Shown here: positions 1-5,914 of the stretch, in pieces
Layout of the letters: each line of letters opens with the position of its first letter
Position numbering within the stretch: position 1 is the stretch's first letter
Assembly (NCBI GenBank): GCA_019243595.1
Contig: JAFAUA010000082.1
Location: 1-6,969, forward strand
Length of the DNA stretch: 6,969 bases
Source of the DNA: Acidimicrobiia bacterium
GTDB taxonomy: Bacteria > Actinomycetota > Acidimicrobiia > Acidimicrobiales > AC-14
Direction of reading: 5' to 3'
Position numbers and translations under genes: made by a program
Notes under the pieces: generated by a model
What the model was told of the DNA's origin: nothing
Databases searched by the model: none
Seen by the model: the letters and a program-made list of their open reading frames with translations, nothing else

Positions 1-19
1 CACGACGCTCTTCCGATCT
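1..19 (+). other. Illumina adapter remnant (artefact)
   Basis: The first 19 bases, CACGACGCTCTTCCGATCT, are identical to the 3' end of the Illumina TruSeq universal/read-1 adapter. Genomic sequence starts at base 20. The acyl-CoA synthetase reading frame runs sensibly from codon 21 onward, and only the codon at 18-20 is hybrid. This is untrimmed adapter at a contig end, not biology, and it should be masked. Confidence 0.96.
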
Positions 20-20
20 C

Positions 21-1019
21 CTGGCCAGCTACATCATCGGCACCGTCGAGTTCATGGGGGCCGACGAGGACGACGCCCAACTGGTCAGCGTCCCGCCGTA
101 CCACGTCGCCGGCCTGTCGGCCGTGCTCAGCTCGCTCTACAGCGGGCGCCGCATCGTCTACCTGCCGGCGTTCGACCCCGACGAGTGGGTGCGTGCGTGC
201 GAAGAAGAGGCGGTCACCCAGGCGATGGTCGTGCCGACGATGCTCGGGCGGGTGCTCGAGTGCGTCGACCAGCAGGGCGTGAAGCTGGCGTCGCTGCGCC
301 ACCTCTCCTACGGCGGCGGCCGCATGCCCCTCGAGCTGATCGAGCGGGCGATGTCGAAGTTCCCCGACGTGAACTTCGTCAACGCCTACGGCCTCACCGA
401 AACCAGTTCGACAATCGCCGTGCTGTCACCTGACGACCACCGCACCGCGATCGCCAGCGACGACCCCGCGGTGCGCCGCCGTCTGACGTCGGTGGGCCAA
501 CCGCTGCCGACGCTCGAGGTCGAGATCCGCGACCCGGACGGAAATCCGCTCGGCGCCGGTGAGCGCGGCGAGGTCTACGTGCGTGGCGAGCAGGTCGCCG
601 GCGAGTACCTGGGCCGCAGCGTGCTCACCGACGACGGCTGGTTCCCCACCAACGACGCCGGCTATCTCGACGATGACGGCTTCCTCTATCTCGACGGGCG
701 CATGGACGACGTCATCGTGCGCGGCGCCGAGAACCTCTCCCCCGGCGAGATCGAGGACACGATCGCCAGCCATCCGGCCGTGCGTGAAGCGGCGGTCATC
801 GGTGTGCCGGACCCGGAGTGGGGTGAGGCCGTCGCCGCGGTCGTCGTGGTCGAGCCGGGGGCTGAGCGCCCGTCGGAGGACGACCTCAAGACCCTCGTCC
901 GCGAGCGCCTCCGGTCGACGAAGACGCCGACGGTCATCCGCTTCCGCGACGAGCTGCCCTACAACGAGACGGGCAAGCTTCTGCGGCGCGTCCTGCGCGA
1001 GGAGCTGTCGGGCTCGTAA
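21..1019 (+). CDS. Class I adenylate-forming acyl-CoA synthetase/ligase, C-terminal part (5' partial)
   Basis: This is an ANL-superfamily enzyme, which activates a carboxylic acid with ATP to an acyl-adenylate and then forms the CoA thioester. About 333 residues remain. The frame stays open back to the adapter junction at base 20, where it reads LASYIIGTVEF, so the ATG at 54 is an internal Met rather than the start. Counting that Met as 1, visible motifs are the A4-like PPYHVAG (14-20), the A5 motif YGLTETS (112-118), TND with Asp201 (A7), GRMDDVIVRGAENLSPGEIE (A8 hinge, 215-234) and PYNETGKLLR with the catalytic A10 Lys308. The P-loop (A3) and N-terminus are lost at the contig edge; family members are usually about 500 residues. 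It converges on the MFS gene with a six-base gap and ends in TAA. The acyl substrate is not deducible. A role in the neighbouring oxygenase pathway is inferred from proximity only. Confidence 0.93.
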   Translation: MASYIIGTVEFMGADEDDAQLVSVPPYHVAGLSAVLSSLYSGRRIVYLPAFDPDEWVRACEEEAVTQAMVVPTMLGRVLECVDQQGVKLASLRHLSYGGGRMPLELIERAMSKFPDVNFVNAYGLTETSSTIAVLSPDDHRTAIASDDPAVRRRLTSVGQPLPTLEVEIRDPDGNPLGAGERGEVYVRGEQVAGEYLGRSVLTDDGWFPTNDAGYLDDDGFLYLDGRMDDVIVRGAENLSPGEIEDTIASHPAVREAAVIGVPDPEWGEAVAAVVVVEPGAERPSEDDLKTLVRERLRSTKTPTVIRFRDELPYNETGKLLRRVLREELSGS

Positions 1020-1042
1020 AGCCGGTCAGGCCACGAGCTCGA
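1008..1042. terminator. Candidate bidirectional hairpin between convergent genes
   Basis: Bases 1008-1017 and 1033-1042 form a 10-bp stem with one G-T wobble. Inside it, 1021-1023 pairs with 1029-1031 around the loop GGTCA. The structure overlaps the stop codons of both convergent genes (TAA 1017-1019, and the TGA of the MFS gene at 1026-1028). There is no T-tract on either side, so at best it is a non-canonical terminator. Convergent position is the main support. Confidence 0.35.
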
Positions 1043-2747
1043 GGGCCGGCTCGGCCGCCTCGCCCGCGGCCGACCGCACGGCCGCCCAACCCAGCTTCTG
1101 GCCGTCGCCGTCGAAGACCCGCACCACAGCCCAGTCGTTCGGCGCGGCGCTGAACTCGACGCGGTGGGCCGGGCTCCCGAGGCCCATCTCGGTGAGGTGA
1201 CCGAGGAGGGCGGCGTGCGCCGTCCACATCTCGTCGACGGCGGGCTGCGGACGAGCGGGCAGGAACAACAGAGCGACGAGGGCGCCCAGCAAGGCGACGC
1301 CAGCGCCCACGAGGACCGTCTGGCCCATGGCGTGCACGAACGCGCTGTTGGCCTGGTTGGCGATCGCAGCCCCGCTGGGGCCGAGAGCCTTCGCCACACC
1401 CGCGGCACCGCCGATCGAGTCGTGGGCCGCGGACGCGGCCGCCGTGGGCAGGCCCCGCAGCACGCCACTGCCGCCGATCTTGGCGTGGTAGGCGGCAGCG
1501 GTCAGGCTGCCGAGGATGGCGACGCCGAGGGCGCCGCCGACCTGACGAGTGGTGTCGTTGACCGCCGAACCGACGCCGGCCTTGGCGAGCGGCAGCGAGC
1601 CCATGATCGACTCCGTCGCCGGCGACATGGCGATGCCCATGCCTGCGCCGAGGGCGGCGAGCACGACAGCAATGAAGAGGTACGGCGAGTGCGTCGTCGC
1701 CTGCGACAGCAGCACGAGGTCGGCGGCCACGATCGCCAGGCCGGCGGCCACCACCCGCTTGGTGCCGAAGCGCGCCGTCAGCCCGGCGCTGCGCGGTGCG
1801 GAGATCATGATCGCCACGGCAAGGGGGACGAAGGCGGCGCCCGCCTTCATCGTCGAGTACCCCAGCACGAATTGCACGTACTGCGTGAGGAAGTACATCG
1901 ACCCGAACATGGCGAAGAACACGAGGGTCACGGCCACGCTGGCGCCGGTGAACCGCGGGTTCTCGAAGAAGCGCACGTCGAGCATCGGGTGCTCGCTGCG
2001 CAGCTCCCAGACGATGAACGCGGTCAGCAACAACGCGCCGGCGACGAAGCCGACGACGACGTTCGTCGACGTCCATCCCTGCGCGGGCGCCTCGATGATC
2101 CCGTAGAGCAGCGATGCGAGGCCGACCGTGCCAAGCACAGTGCCGGCGGGGTCGAGGCGCGGGGCGCTGGGATCCTTGCTCGTCGGCACCAGGAACCGGC
2201 CGGCGACGAGGGCGGCGACGACGACGGGAACGTTGACGAAGAACACCGAGCCCCACCAGAAATGCTCGAGTAGGAGGCCGCCGAGCAGCGGGCCGACGGC
2301 GATGCCGACGCCGGACACTCCCGCCCACACGCCGATGGCGCGCCCACGCTCCTCGGCGGGGAAGACGTTGGTGAGGATGCTGAGCGTCGCCGGCATGATC
2401 AGGGCGCCGCCGATGCCCGCGAGGGCGCGGGCCGCGATGAGCTGGGACGCCGAGCCCGAGAAGGCGCTGGCCAGGCTCCCGAGTCCGAAGATCACCAGTC
2501 CGGCGTTCAGCGCCCGCTTGCGTCCGAAGCGGTCGCCGAGCATGCCGGTCGTCAGCAGGATGCTGGCGTAGATCAGCGTGTAGGCGTCGACGATCCACTG
2601 CAGCTGGCTGCCGGTCGCGTGGAGATCGCGCACGAGCGTGGGCAGGGCCACGTTGAGAATGGTGTTGTCGAGCCCGATCACCAGCAGGCTCAGGCACAGC
2701 ACGCCGAGGGTCCACCACCGCCGTGCGTAGATCGTTGCTGCGTCCAT
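1026..2747 (-). CDS. MFS drug:H+ antiporter-2 (DHA2, EmrB/QacA-like) transporter with C-terminal soluble tail
   Basis: A 573-residue integral membrane transporter, expected to have 14 transmembrane segments, driven by the proton gradient. Family motifs are clear: the D1-type LDNTILNVALP (26-36), motif A GMLGDRFGRKRAL (68-80), motif B around RALAGIGGALIMPATLS (107-123) and motif C GVSGVGIAVGPLLGG (143-157), typical of antiporters. The last hydrophobic helix ends near residue 496. A mostly hydrophilic tail of about 77 residues follows (MWTAHAALLGHLTEM..., then a beta-rich VRVFDGDGQKLGWAAV), which the core family lacks. The ATG start is preceded by GGAG 13 nt upstream and by a strong inverted repeat at 2772-2794. 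It lies downstream of the SDR on the same strand, 123 bp away with its own likely promoter. Export of a toxic substrate or product of the oxygenase pathway is the likeliest role, but the substrate is unknown. Confidence 0.93.
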   Translation of the reverse strand: MDAATIYARRWWTLGVLCLSLLVIGLDNTILNVALPTLVRDLHATGSQLQWIVDAYTLIYASILLTTGMLGDRFGRKRALNAGLVIFGLGSLASAFSGSASQLIAARALAGIGGALIMPATLSILTNVFPAEERGRAIGVWAGVSGVGIAVGPLLGGLLLEHFWWGSVFFVNVPVVVAALVAGRFLVPTSKDPSAPRLDPAGTVLGTVGLASLLYGIIEAPAQGWTSTNVVVGFVAGALLLTAFIVWELRSEHPMLDVRFFENPRFTGASVAVTLVFFAMFGSMYFLTQYVQFVLGYSTMKAGAAFVPLAVAIMISAPRSAGLTARFGTKRVVAAGLAIVAADLVLLSQATTHSPYLFIAVVLAALGAGMGIAMSPATESIMGSLPLAKAGVGSAVNDTTRQVGGALGVAILGSLTAAAYHAKIGGSGVLRGLPTAAASAAHDSIGGAAGVAKALGPSGAAIANQANSAFVHAMGQTVLVGAGVALLGALVALLFLPARPQPAVDEMWTAHAALLGHLTEMGLGSPAHRVEFSAAPNDWAVVRVFDGDGQKLGWAAVRSAAGEAAEPALELVA

Positions 2748-2760
2748 GGTGCGTTGAGTT

Positions 2761-2764
2761 CTCC
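2761..2764 (-). promoter_or_regulatory. Possible Shine-Dalgarno site of the MFS gene
   Basis: GGAG on the minus strand lies 13 nt before the ATG at 2747. The spacing is longer than the usual 5-9 nt, so the assignment is tentative. No better site is visible. Confidence 0.4.
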
Positions 2765-2771
2765 GTCTAAT

Positions 2772-2794
2772 ACGAAACGACTATGTTTCGTTTC
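2772..2794. promoter_or_regulatory. Inverted-repeat operator candidate in front of the MFS gene
   Basis: Two overlapping perfect inverted repeats sit 25-47 bp upstream of the MFS start: ACGAAAC-N6-GTTTCGT (2772-2791) and GAAACGA-N7-TCGTTTC (2774-2794). Arms of 7 bp with short spacers are typical of TetR-family operators. A TATGTT hexamer on the minus strand at 2802-2797 could be the -10 box. It would place transcription start inside the repeat, so a bound repressor would block it. The AACGA/TCGTT half-sites recur in the oxygenase promoter at 5929-5945. Binding by the TetR protein encoded here is inferred. Confidence 0.6.
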
Positions 2795-2847
2795 TCAACA
2801 TACCATGGCGCGCGGTATTCCGAAATGACAGTGTGTCGTAAGTCACT

Positions 2848-2869
2848 GACGGCCGCGCTGGGCGGCGTC
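2848..2869 (-). terminator. Terminator-like hairpin after the SDR gene
   Basis: Directly past the SDR stop codon, GACG-g-CCGC (2848-2856) pairs with GCGGCGTC (2862-2869). The result is an 8-bp GC-rich stem with one bulged base and a 5-nt loop. No U-tract follows on the minus strand, as in many proposed actinobacterial terminators. It would separate the oxygenase operon from the MFS gene, but read-through cannot be excluded. Confidence 0.4.
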
Positions 2870-2870
2870 G

Positions 2871-3620
2871 TCAGGTGTTGCGGCCGCCGTTGACGCCGAT
2901 GACCTGGCCGGTGATGTAGCCGGCCTCGTCGGTGACGAGGAAGGCGCATGCGGCGGCGATGTCCTCGGGGCGACCCATCCGGCGGACAGGCGTGCGGGCC
3001 ACGGCGTCATCGACGTTGCCGAGCAGGCCCTGGCTCTCCGACTTACGCAGCATCGGCGTGTCGATGAACCCGGGCGGGATGGTGTTGACGGTGATGCCGT
3101 TGGGGCCGAGCTCGAGCGCCAGGGCCTTGGTGAAGCCGATGACCCCGGCCTTGGACGCCACGTAATGGGTCATCAGCTGCTGGCCGCCCTGGGCGCTCGA
3201 GGAGGAGATGTTGACGATCCGTCCCCAGCCGACCTCGAGCATGTCCGGCACCACCGCCTGACAGCAGTTGAAGGTGCCGGTGAGGTTGACGTCGAGGATC
3301 CGCTGCCACAGCTCGGGCGTGATCTTGAGGAAGGGGTCGAAGCCCTGGAGACCGGCGTTGTTGACGAGGATCGCCGGGCGACCCATCCGGCTGCGCACCT
3401 CGTCGACGCCGGCGTCGATGGCGGCGCGATCCGTGACGTCGACGGTGAGGCCGATCGACGTCCCGCCGGCCGTACCGATCTTGGCCGCAGCCTCCTCGGC
3501 TGCCCCACCGTCACGGTCGAAGATCGCGACTGCGGCGCCGGCGGCGGCCAGTCGCTCGCAGATCGCCAGACCGATGCCCGACCCGCCGCCGGTGACGATG
3601 GCAGTCCGGCCCGCGGTCAG
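2871..3620 (-). CDS. Short-chain dehydrogenase/reductase (FabG-like SDR), probable CTG start
   Basis: A classical SDR, expected to oxidise or reduce a hydroxyl/keto group with NAD(P)(H). Starting at CTG 3618-3620 gives 249 residues, the normal family size. The Rossmann motif TGGGSGIG is at 10-17, and acidic Asp35 ends the second strand (AIFD), favouring NAD(H). DVTD is at 61-64 and NNAG at 87-90. The catalytic tetrad is Asn112, Ser140, Tyr153 and Lys157 (YVASK), followed by PPGFIDTP. The only GTG, at 3396-3398, would delete the whole nucleotide-binding fold and is rejected as the start. No ATG, GTG or TTG exists in this frame between the upstream stop at 3732-3734 and the Rossmann motif. GGAG ends 6 nt before the CTG, and the upstream TetR stop is 1 nt away, so translational coupling is likely. 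It probably acts on the product of the Rieske oxygenase; substrate unknown. Confidence 0.9.
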   Translation of the reverse strand: MTAGRTAIVTGGGSGIGLAICERLAAAGAAVAIFDRDGGAAEEAAAKIGTAGGTSIGLTVDVTDRAAIDAGVDEVRSRMGRPAILVNNAGLQGFDPFLKITPELWQRILDVNLTGTFNCCQAVVPDMLEVGWGRIVNISSSSAQGGQQLMTHYVASKAGVIGFTKALALELGPNGITVNTIPPGFIDTPMLRKSESQGLLGNVDDAVARTPVRRMGRPEDIAAACAFLVTDEAGYITGQVIGVNGGRNT

Positions 3621-3621
3621 C

Positions 3622-4281
3622 TCAAGCTCCGATGCCGTTGACCAACAGGTCCCACAGCTCCTCGGCCGGGTCGCCGCGCCCGGCGCCGCGCGCCGCGCCG
3701 CCGATGGTCGCCGAGAAAGCGTTGAACATGATCACCTCGAGCACGACCCCCGCGATCCGGCGACCGCTGAGGTCACCGCGGACGGCCCCGGCGGAGACGG
3801 CAGCGTCGAGTACCTCGTCGAACAGCTCGACGATCGGTGCGAAGGCGTGCGTCGCCTCCTCGGGGTGGGCGGTCATGAGCTGCTGGGCGAACTCGGCGAG
3901 GGCGATCGGCGTCTTCTTCTTGCCCTTGCTTCGGGATGGCCGGCACTGGGCGTAGTACTCGATGACGAACCGGTGCAGGCGCTCGAGCGGGTCCTTCTCC
4001 CCCTCGATCCGCGCCCGCAGCTGCTCGGCCGTGCTGCGCACCGACTCCTCGAACAGTGCCAGCAGTAGCTCCTGCTTGCCGCCGAAGTACTGATAGAAGC
4101 TGCGCAGCGACTGACCCGACTTCTCGACCACGTCCTGCACCGTGAAGTCCTTGCCGGGTTCGCTGTCGACCAGCAGCTCGAAGGCGGCGTCGATGAAGCG
4201 CTGGACGCGGCTTTCGGCCCGCACCCGCGCCGAGTCGAGCGACCGTTCGACGGCCTGCTCACGCCAGCTGGCGTCAGTCAT
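3622..4281 (-). CDS. TetR/AcrR-family transcriptional regulator
   Basis: A 219-residue cytoplasmic DNA-binding regulator. The N-terminal TetR domain runs from about residue 25 to 80. Its helix-turn-helix is TVQDVVEKSGQSLRSFYQYF (47-66), followed by GGKQELLLALFEESV, a textbook TetR_N ending. The rest (about 85-219) is the helical ligand-binding and dimerisation part, with no recognisable family-specific motif, so the inducer is unknown. The gene sits inside the catabolic operon: its ATG is 3 nt after the stop of the 108-residue protein, and its stop is 1 nt before the SDR start. It would therefore be co-transcribed with its likely targets, which suggests autoregulation from the promoter at about 5902-5945. 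Inverted repeats at 5929-5945 and 2772-2794 are candidate operators. Most TetR proteins are repressors released by a ligand. Confidence 0.92.
   Translation of the reverse strand: MTDASWREQAVERSLDSARVRAESRVQRFIDAAFELLVDSEPGKDFTVQDVVEKSGQSLRSFYQYFGGKQELLLALFEESVRSTAEQLRARIEGEKDPLERLHRFVIEYYAQCRPSRSKGKKKTPIALAEFAQQLMTAHPEEATHAFAPIVELFDEVLDAAVSAGAVRGDLSGRRIAGVVLEVIMFNAFSATIGGAARGAGRGDPAEELWDLLVNGIGA
3627..3630 (-). promoter_or_regulatory. Shine-Dalgarno site supporting the CTG start of the SDR
   Basis: GGAG on the minus strand, inside the last codons of the TetR gene, is separated by CTTGAG (6 nt) from the CTG at 3620-3618. The spacing is near ideal. It is the main argument that the SDR is initiated at this non-standard codon. 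Confidence 0.5.
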
Positions 4282-4284
4282 GTT

Positions 4285-4611
4285 TCAGACGGCCGGCTCG
4301 ACGATGGCGTCGAGCGCCGTCGACCCACTGTCAGGAACCTTCGGCTGGCGCCAGACCTCGACTGGGAACGACACGGTGACGAGGGCGCAGAACAGCCACA
4401 GGAGGCGCTGGCCGTCCTCGGGGAGCTCATCGACGTCGTACTGCTCAAGGTACGACATGGCGTCCTCGAGCCGCGGGAGGGCGGCGTCGTAAAAGGCTTG
4501 AAGCTCGTCCATCGAGCTCGACAGGCGCAGCGCATAACGGGCCCGCTCGGTGGGCACCGCCCACCGCGCGAACTCCTCGAGGTCTGCGAACTTGGCGGGC
4601 AGCGTGGCCAT
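4285..4611 (-). CDS. Small acidic helical protein of unknown function, coupled to the Rieske oxygenase
   Basis: I do not recognise this 108-residue protein. It starts with ATG 1 nt after the oxygenase stop codon (TGA-C-ATG) and ends 3 nt before the TetR gene, so it is almost certainly translated as part of the operon. It reads as mostly alpha-helical, acidic in the middle (MDELQAFYDAALPRLEDAMSYLEQ, DVDELPEDGQRL) and more hydrophobic near 71-87 (LWLFCALVTVSFPVEVW). It has one Cys (75) and no metal, nucleotide or DNA-binding motif. There is no signal peptide. The length is short for an oxygenase beta subunit (usually about 160-190 residues, with a different pattern). A partner or assembly protein of the oxygenase is possible from position only. 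Reality as a gene is supported by the exact junctions and by the plausible amino-acid composition. Confidence 0.82.
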   Translation of the reverse strand: MATLPAKFADLEEFARWAVPTERARYALRLSSSMDELQAFYDAALPRLEDAMSYLEQYDVDELPEDGQRLLWLFCALVTVSFPVEVWRQPKVPDSGSTALDAIVEPAV

Positions 4612-4612
4612 G

Positions 4613-5902
4613 TCAGGATGCCGCGGTGACGCGCACCGGCGTCTCGCGCTTGGTGCCCTGATAGTCGTCGACGTAGTCCTGCGCCGTCTTGTGCAGCAGG
4701 CGCAGCAGGATCTCCTGGTCGTTCAGCGGGAACTCGGTGACCGTGCGTGACTCGAGCATCGTCTGAGTGGCCTCGAGCGTGTTGCTGTCCTGCAGGCCGT
4801 ACTCCTTGAACGTGACGACCGCCATCTCCTGGGCGAGGCGCTCACGCGCGTTCTTCGGCGGCGCGAAGTAGCACGTGCCCTCGAAGATGTGGGTGTTGTA
4901 CGACGTTGGCCAGTAGTGATACGTGAGCACCCAGTTCGTCTTCCAGATCAGCACCATGAAGTTGGGGAAGAAGAGAAACGTGTCCATGCCCCACGCCGGG
5001 TGGCGGGCCGGGTTGAGGGCCGGCGGCAGCTCACCGAGGCCGACGTCGGGGGCGTCCCAGGGGCCGAACAGCCCGCTGCGCAGGACCCGCTCGATGGGCT
5101 TCACCATGTTGAGGTCCTTCGGCGGCGACATGCCTCCCCACGACGACACCATGCCGTGGGGGCCGTCGATGTTGTAGGCCAACGCTTCGTAGCCGACGGC
5201 TTGTAGCTTGCGCGATTCCTCCGCGACCGCCTGCTTCGCGTGCAGAACAGGCGCGTGGTAGAACTCGGTGAAGGCGTCGATGTAGAGCTTCCAGTTGCTC
5301 TTGACCTCGCTGCGGTACCTGTGCACCTGCGTCATCTGGTGGAACGGGTAACCGGCCAGGCCGGCGCCGAGCTCGCCCATGTACTCCTGCAGCGGCGGCG
5401 CCGCGGGGTCGAGGTTCACGAAGATGAACCCTTCCCACACGTCGACACGGACGGGCGCCAAGCCGTAGTCGCCCTTGTCGAGATCGAAGAACTCGTCCTC
5501 CTGCTGGACGAACGTGCACTCGCCAGCCAGGTTGTAGCGCCAGCCGTGGTACTTGCACGTGAACTGGCGGCAGACGCCGTTCGTCTCCTCCCACGGGAAG
5601 TCGTTCCAGACGAGCTTGTTGCCGCGATGCCGGCAGATGTTGTGGAAGGCGTGGAGCTGGTCGTCTGACTCGCGCACAACGACGATCGACGTACGCGCCG
5701 CGTCGAGCTCACGCGTGAAGTAGCTCCCCTTCTTGGGGAGCTGTTCGACGCGACCGACGTTCAGCCAGGTGCGCCCGAAGATGGCGTCGCGCTCGAGCTC
5801 GTAGTGCTCGGGCGAGATCGAGTCCTCGTAGGAGATGGGCCCCGTGCCGAGCCCGTAATGCTCGGTCCAACTGCCTTCTGAGGGCTTGGTGAAGTGGGGC
5901 AT
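4613..5902 (-). CDS. Rieske non-heme iron oxygenase, alpha (catalytic) subunit
   Basis: A 429-residue aromatic-ring-hydroxylating-type oxygenase that uses O2 and electrons from a reductase to hydroxylate or demethylate a substrate. The Rieske [2Fe-2S] ligands are Cys90, His92 (CRHRG), Cys116 and His119 (CKYHGW). The mononuclear iron site is in DAFTEFYHAPVLH, with His216, His221 and, downstream, Asp372 (LQDSNTLEATQ) as the likely facial triad. The bridging acid before YH is Glu213 rather than the Asp of naphthalene dioxygenase. Glu is also found in monooxygenase-type members such as carnitine oxygenase CntA. No beta subunit is encoded nearby, consistent with an alpha-only, two-component enzyme paired with the divergent reductase. 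There is no Shine-Dalgarno; the ATG lies 6 nt after TATCAT, suggesting a leaderless mRNA. It is the first gene of the minus-strand operon. The substrate cannot be assigned; aromatic, steroid-like and quaternary-amine-like compounds are all open. Confidence 0.95.
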   Translation of the reverse strand: MPHFTKPSEGSWTEHYGLGTGPISYEDSISPEHYELERDAIFGRTWLNVGRVEQLPKKGSYFTRELDAARTSIVVVRESDDQLHAFHNICRHRGNKLVWNDFPWEETNGVCRQFTCKYHGWRYNLAGECTFVQQEDEFFDLDKGDYGLAPVRVDVWEGFIFVNLDPAAPPLQEYMGELGAGLAGYPFHQMTQVHRYRSEVKSNWKLYIDAFTEFYHAPVLHAKQAVAEESRKLQAVGYEALAYNIDGPHGMVSSWGGMSPPKDLNMVKPIERVLRSGLFGPWDAPDVGLGELPPALNPARHPAWGMDTFLFFPNFMVLIWKTNWVLTYHYWPTSYNTHIFEGTCYFAPPKNARERLAQEMAVVTFKEYGLQDSNTLEATQTMLESRTVTEFPLNDQEILLRLLHKTAQDYVDDYQGTKRETPVRVTAAS

Positions 5903-5908
5903 CGCAAA

Positions 5909-5914
5909 ATGATA
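5909..5914 (-). promoter_or_regulatory. Leaderless-type -10 box of the oxygenase operon
   Basis: On the minus strand TATCAT (5914 to 5909) is followed by TTTGCG and then the oxygenase ATG. TANNNT six bases before the start codon is the pattern of leaderless promoters in actinobacteria, where transcription begins at the A of ATG. The absence of any Shine-Dalgarno before this ATG agrees. No convincing -35 is visible. Confidence 0.6.

Noticed and set aside
54..56. ATG 54 as the true start of the acyl-CoA synthetase
   Set aside because: The frame continues upstream with family-like sequence (SYIIGTVEF) to the adapter junction, so the gene is truncated rather than short.
1164..2273. 369-codon open frame on the plus strand antisense to the MFS gene
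   Set aside because: It is rich in Gly, Arg, His and Glu without motifs. It mirrors the codon bias of the true gene on the other strand.
934..2718. Long open frame of 594 codons on the minus strand overlapping the MFS gene
   Set aside because: Its product is an Arg/Ala/Gly/Pro-rich low-complexity string with no domain, the usual shadow in high-GC DNA. The 1026-2747 frame has all MFS motifs.
2800..2818. ATACC-N9-GGTAT inverted repeat with CCATGG and GCGCGC inside, upstream of the MFS gene
   Set aside because: The arms are only 5 bp with a long spacer, and the region already has a much stronger repeat at 2772-2794. A second operator is possible but unsupported.
2871..3398. SDR starting at GTG 3398 (175 residues)
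   Set aside because: It would lack TGGGSGIG and the whole cofactor fold, which are encoded in frame directly upstream.
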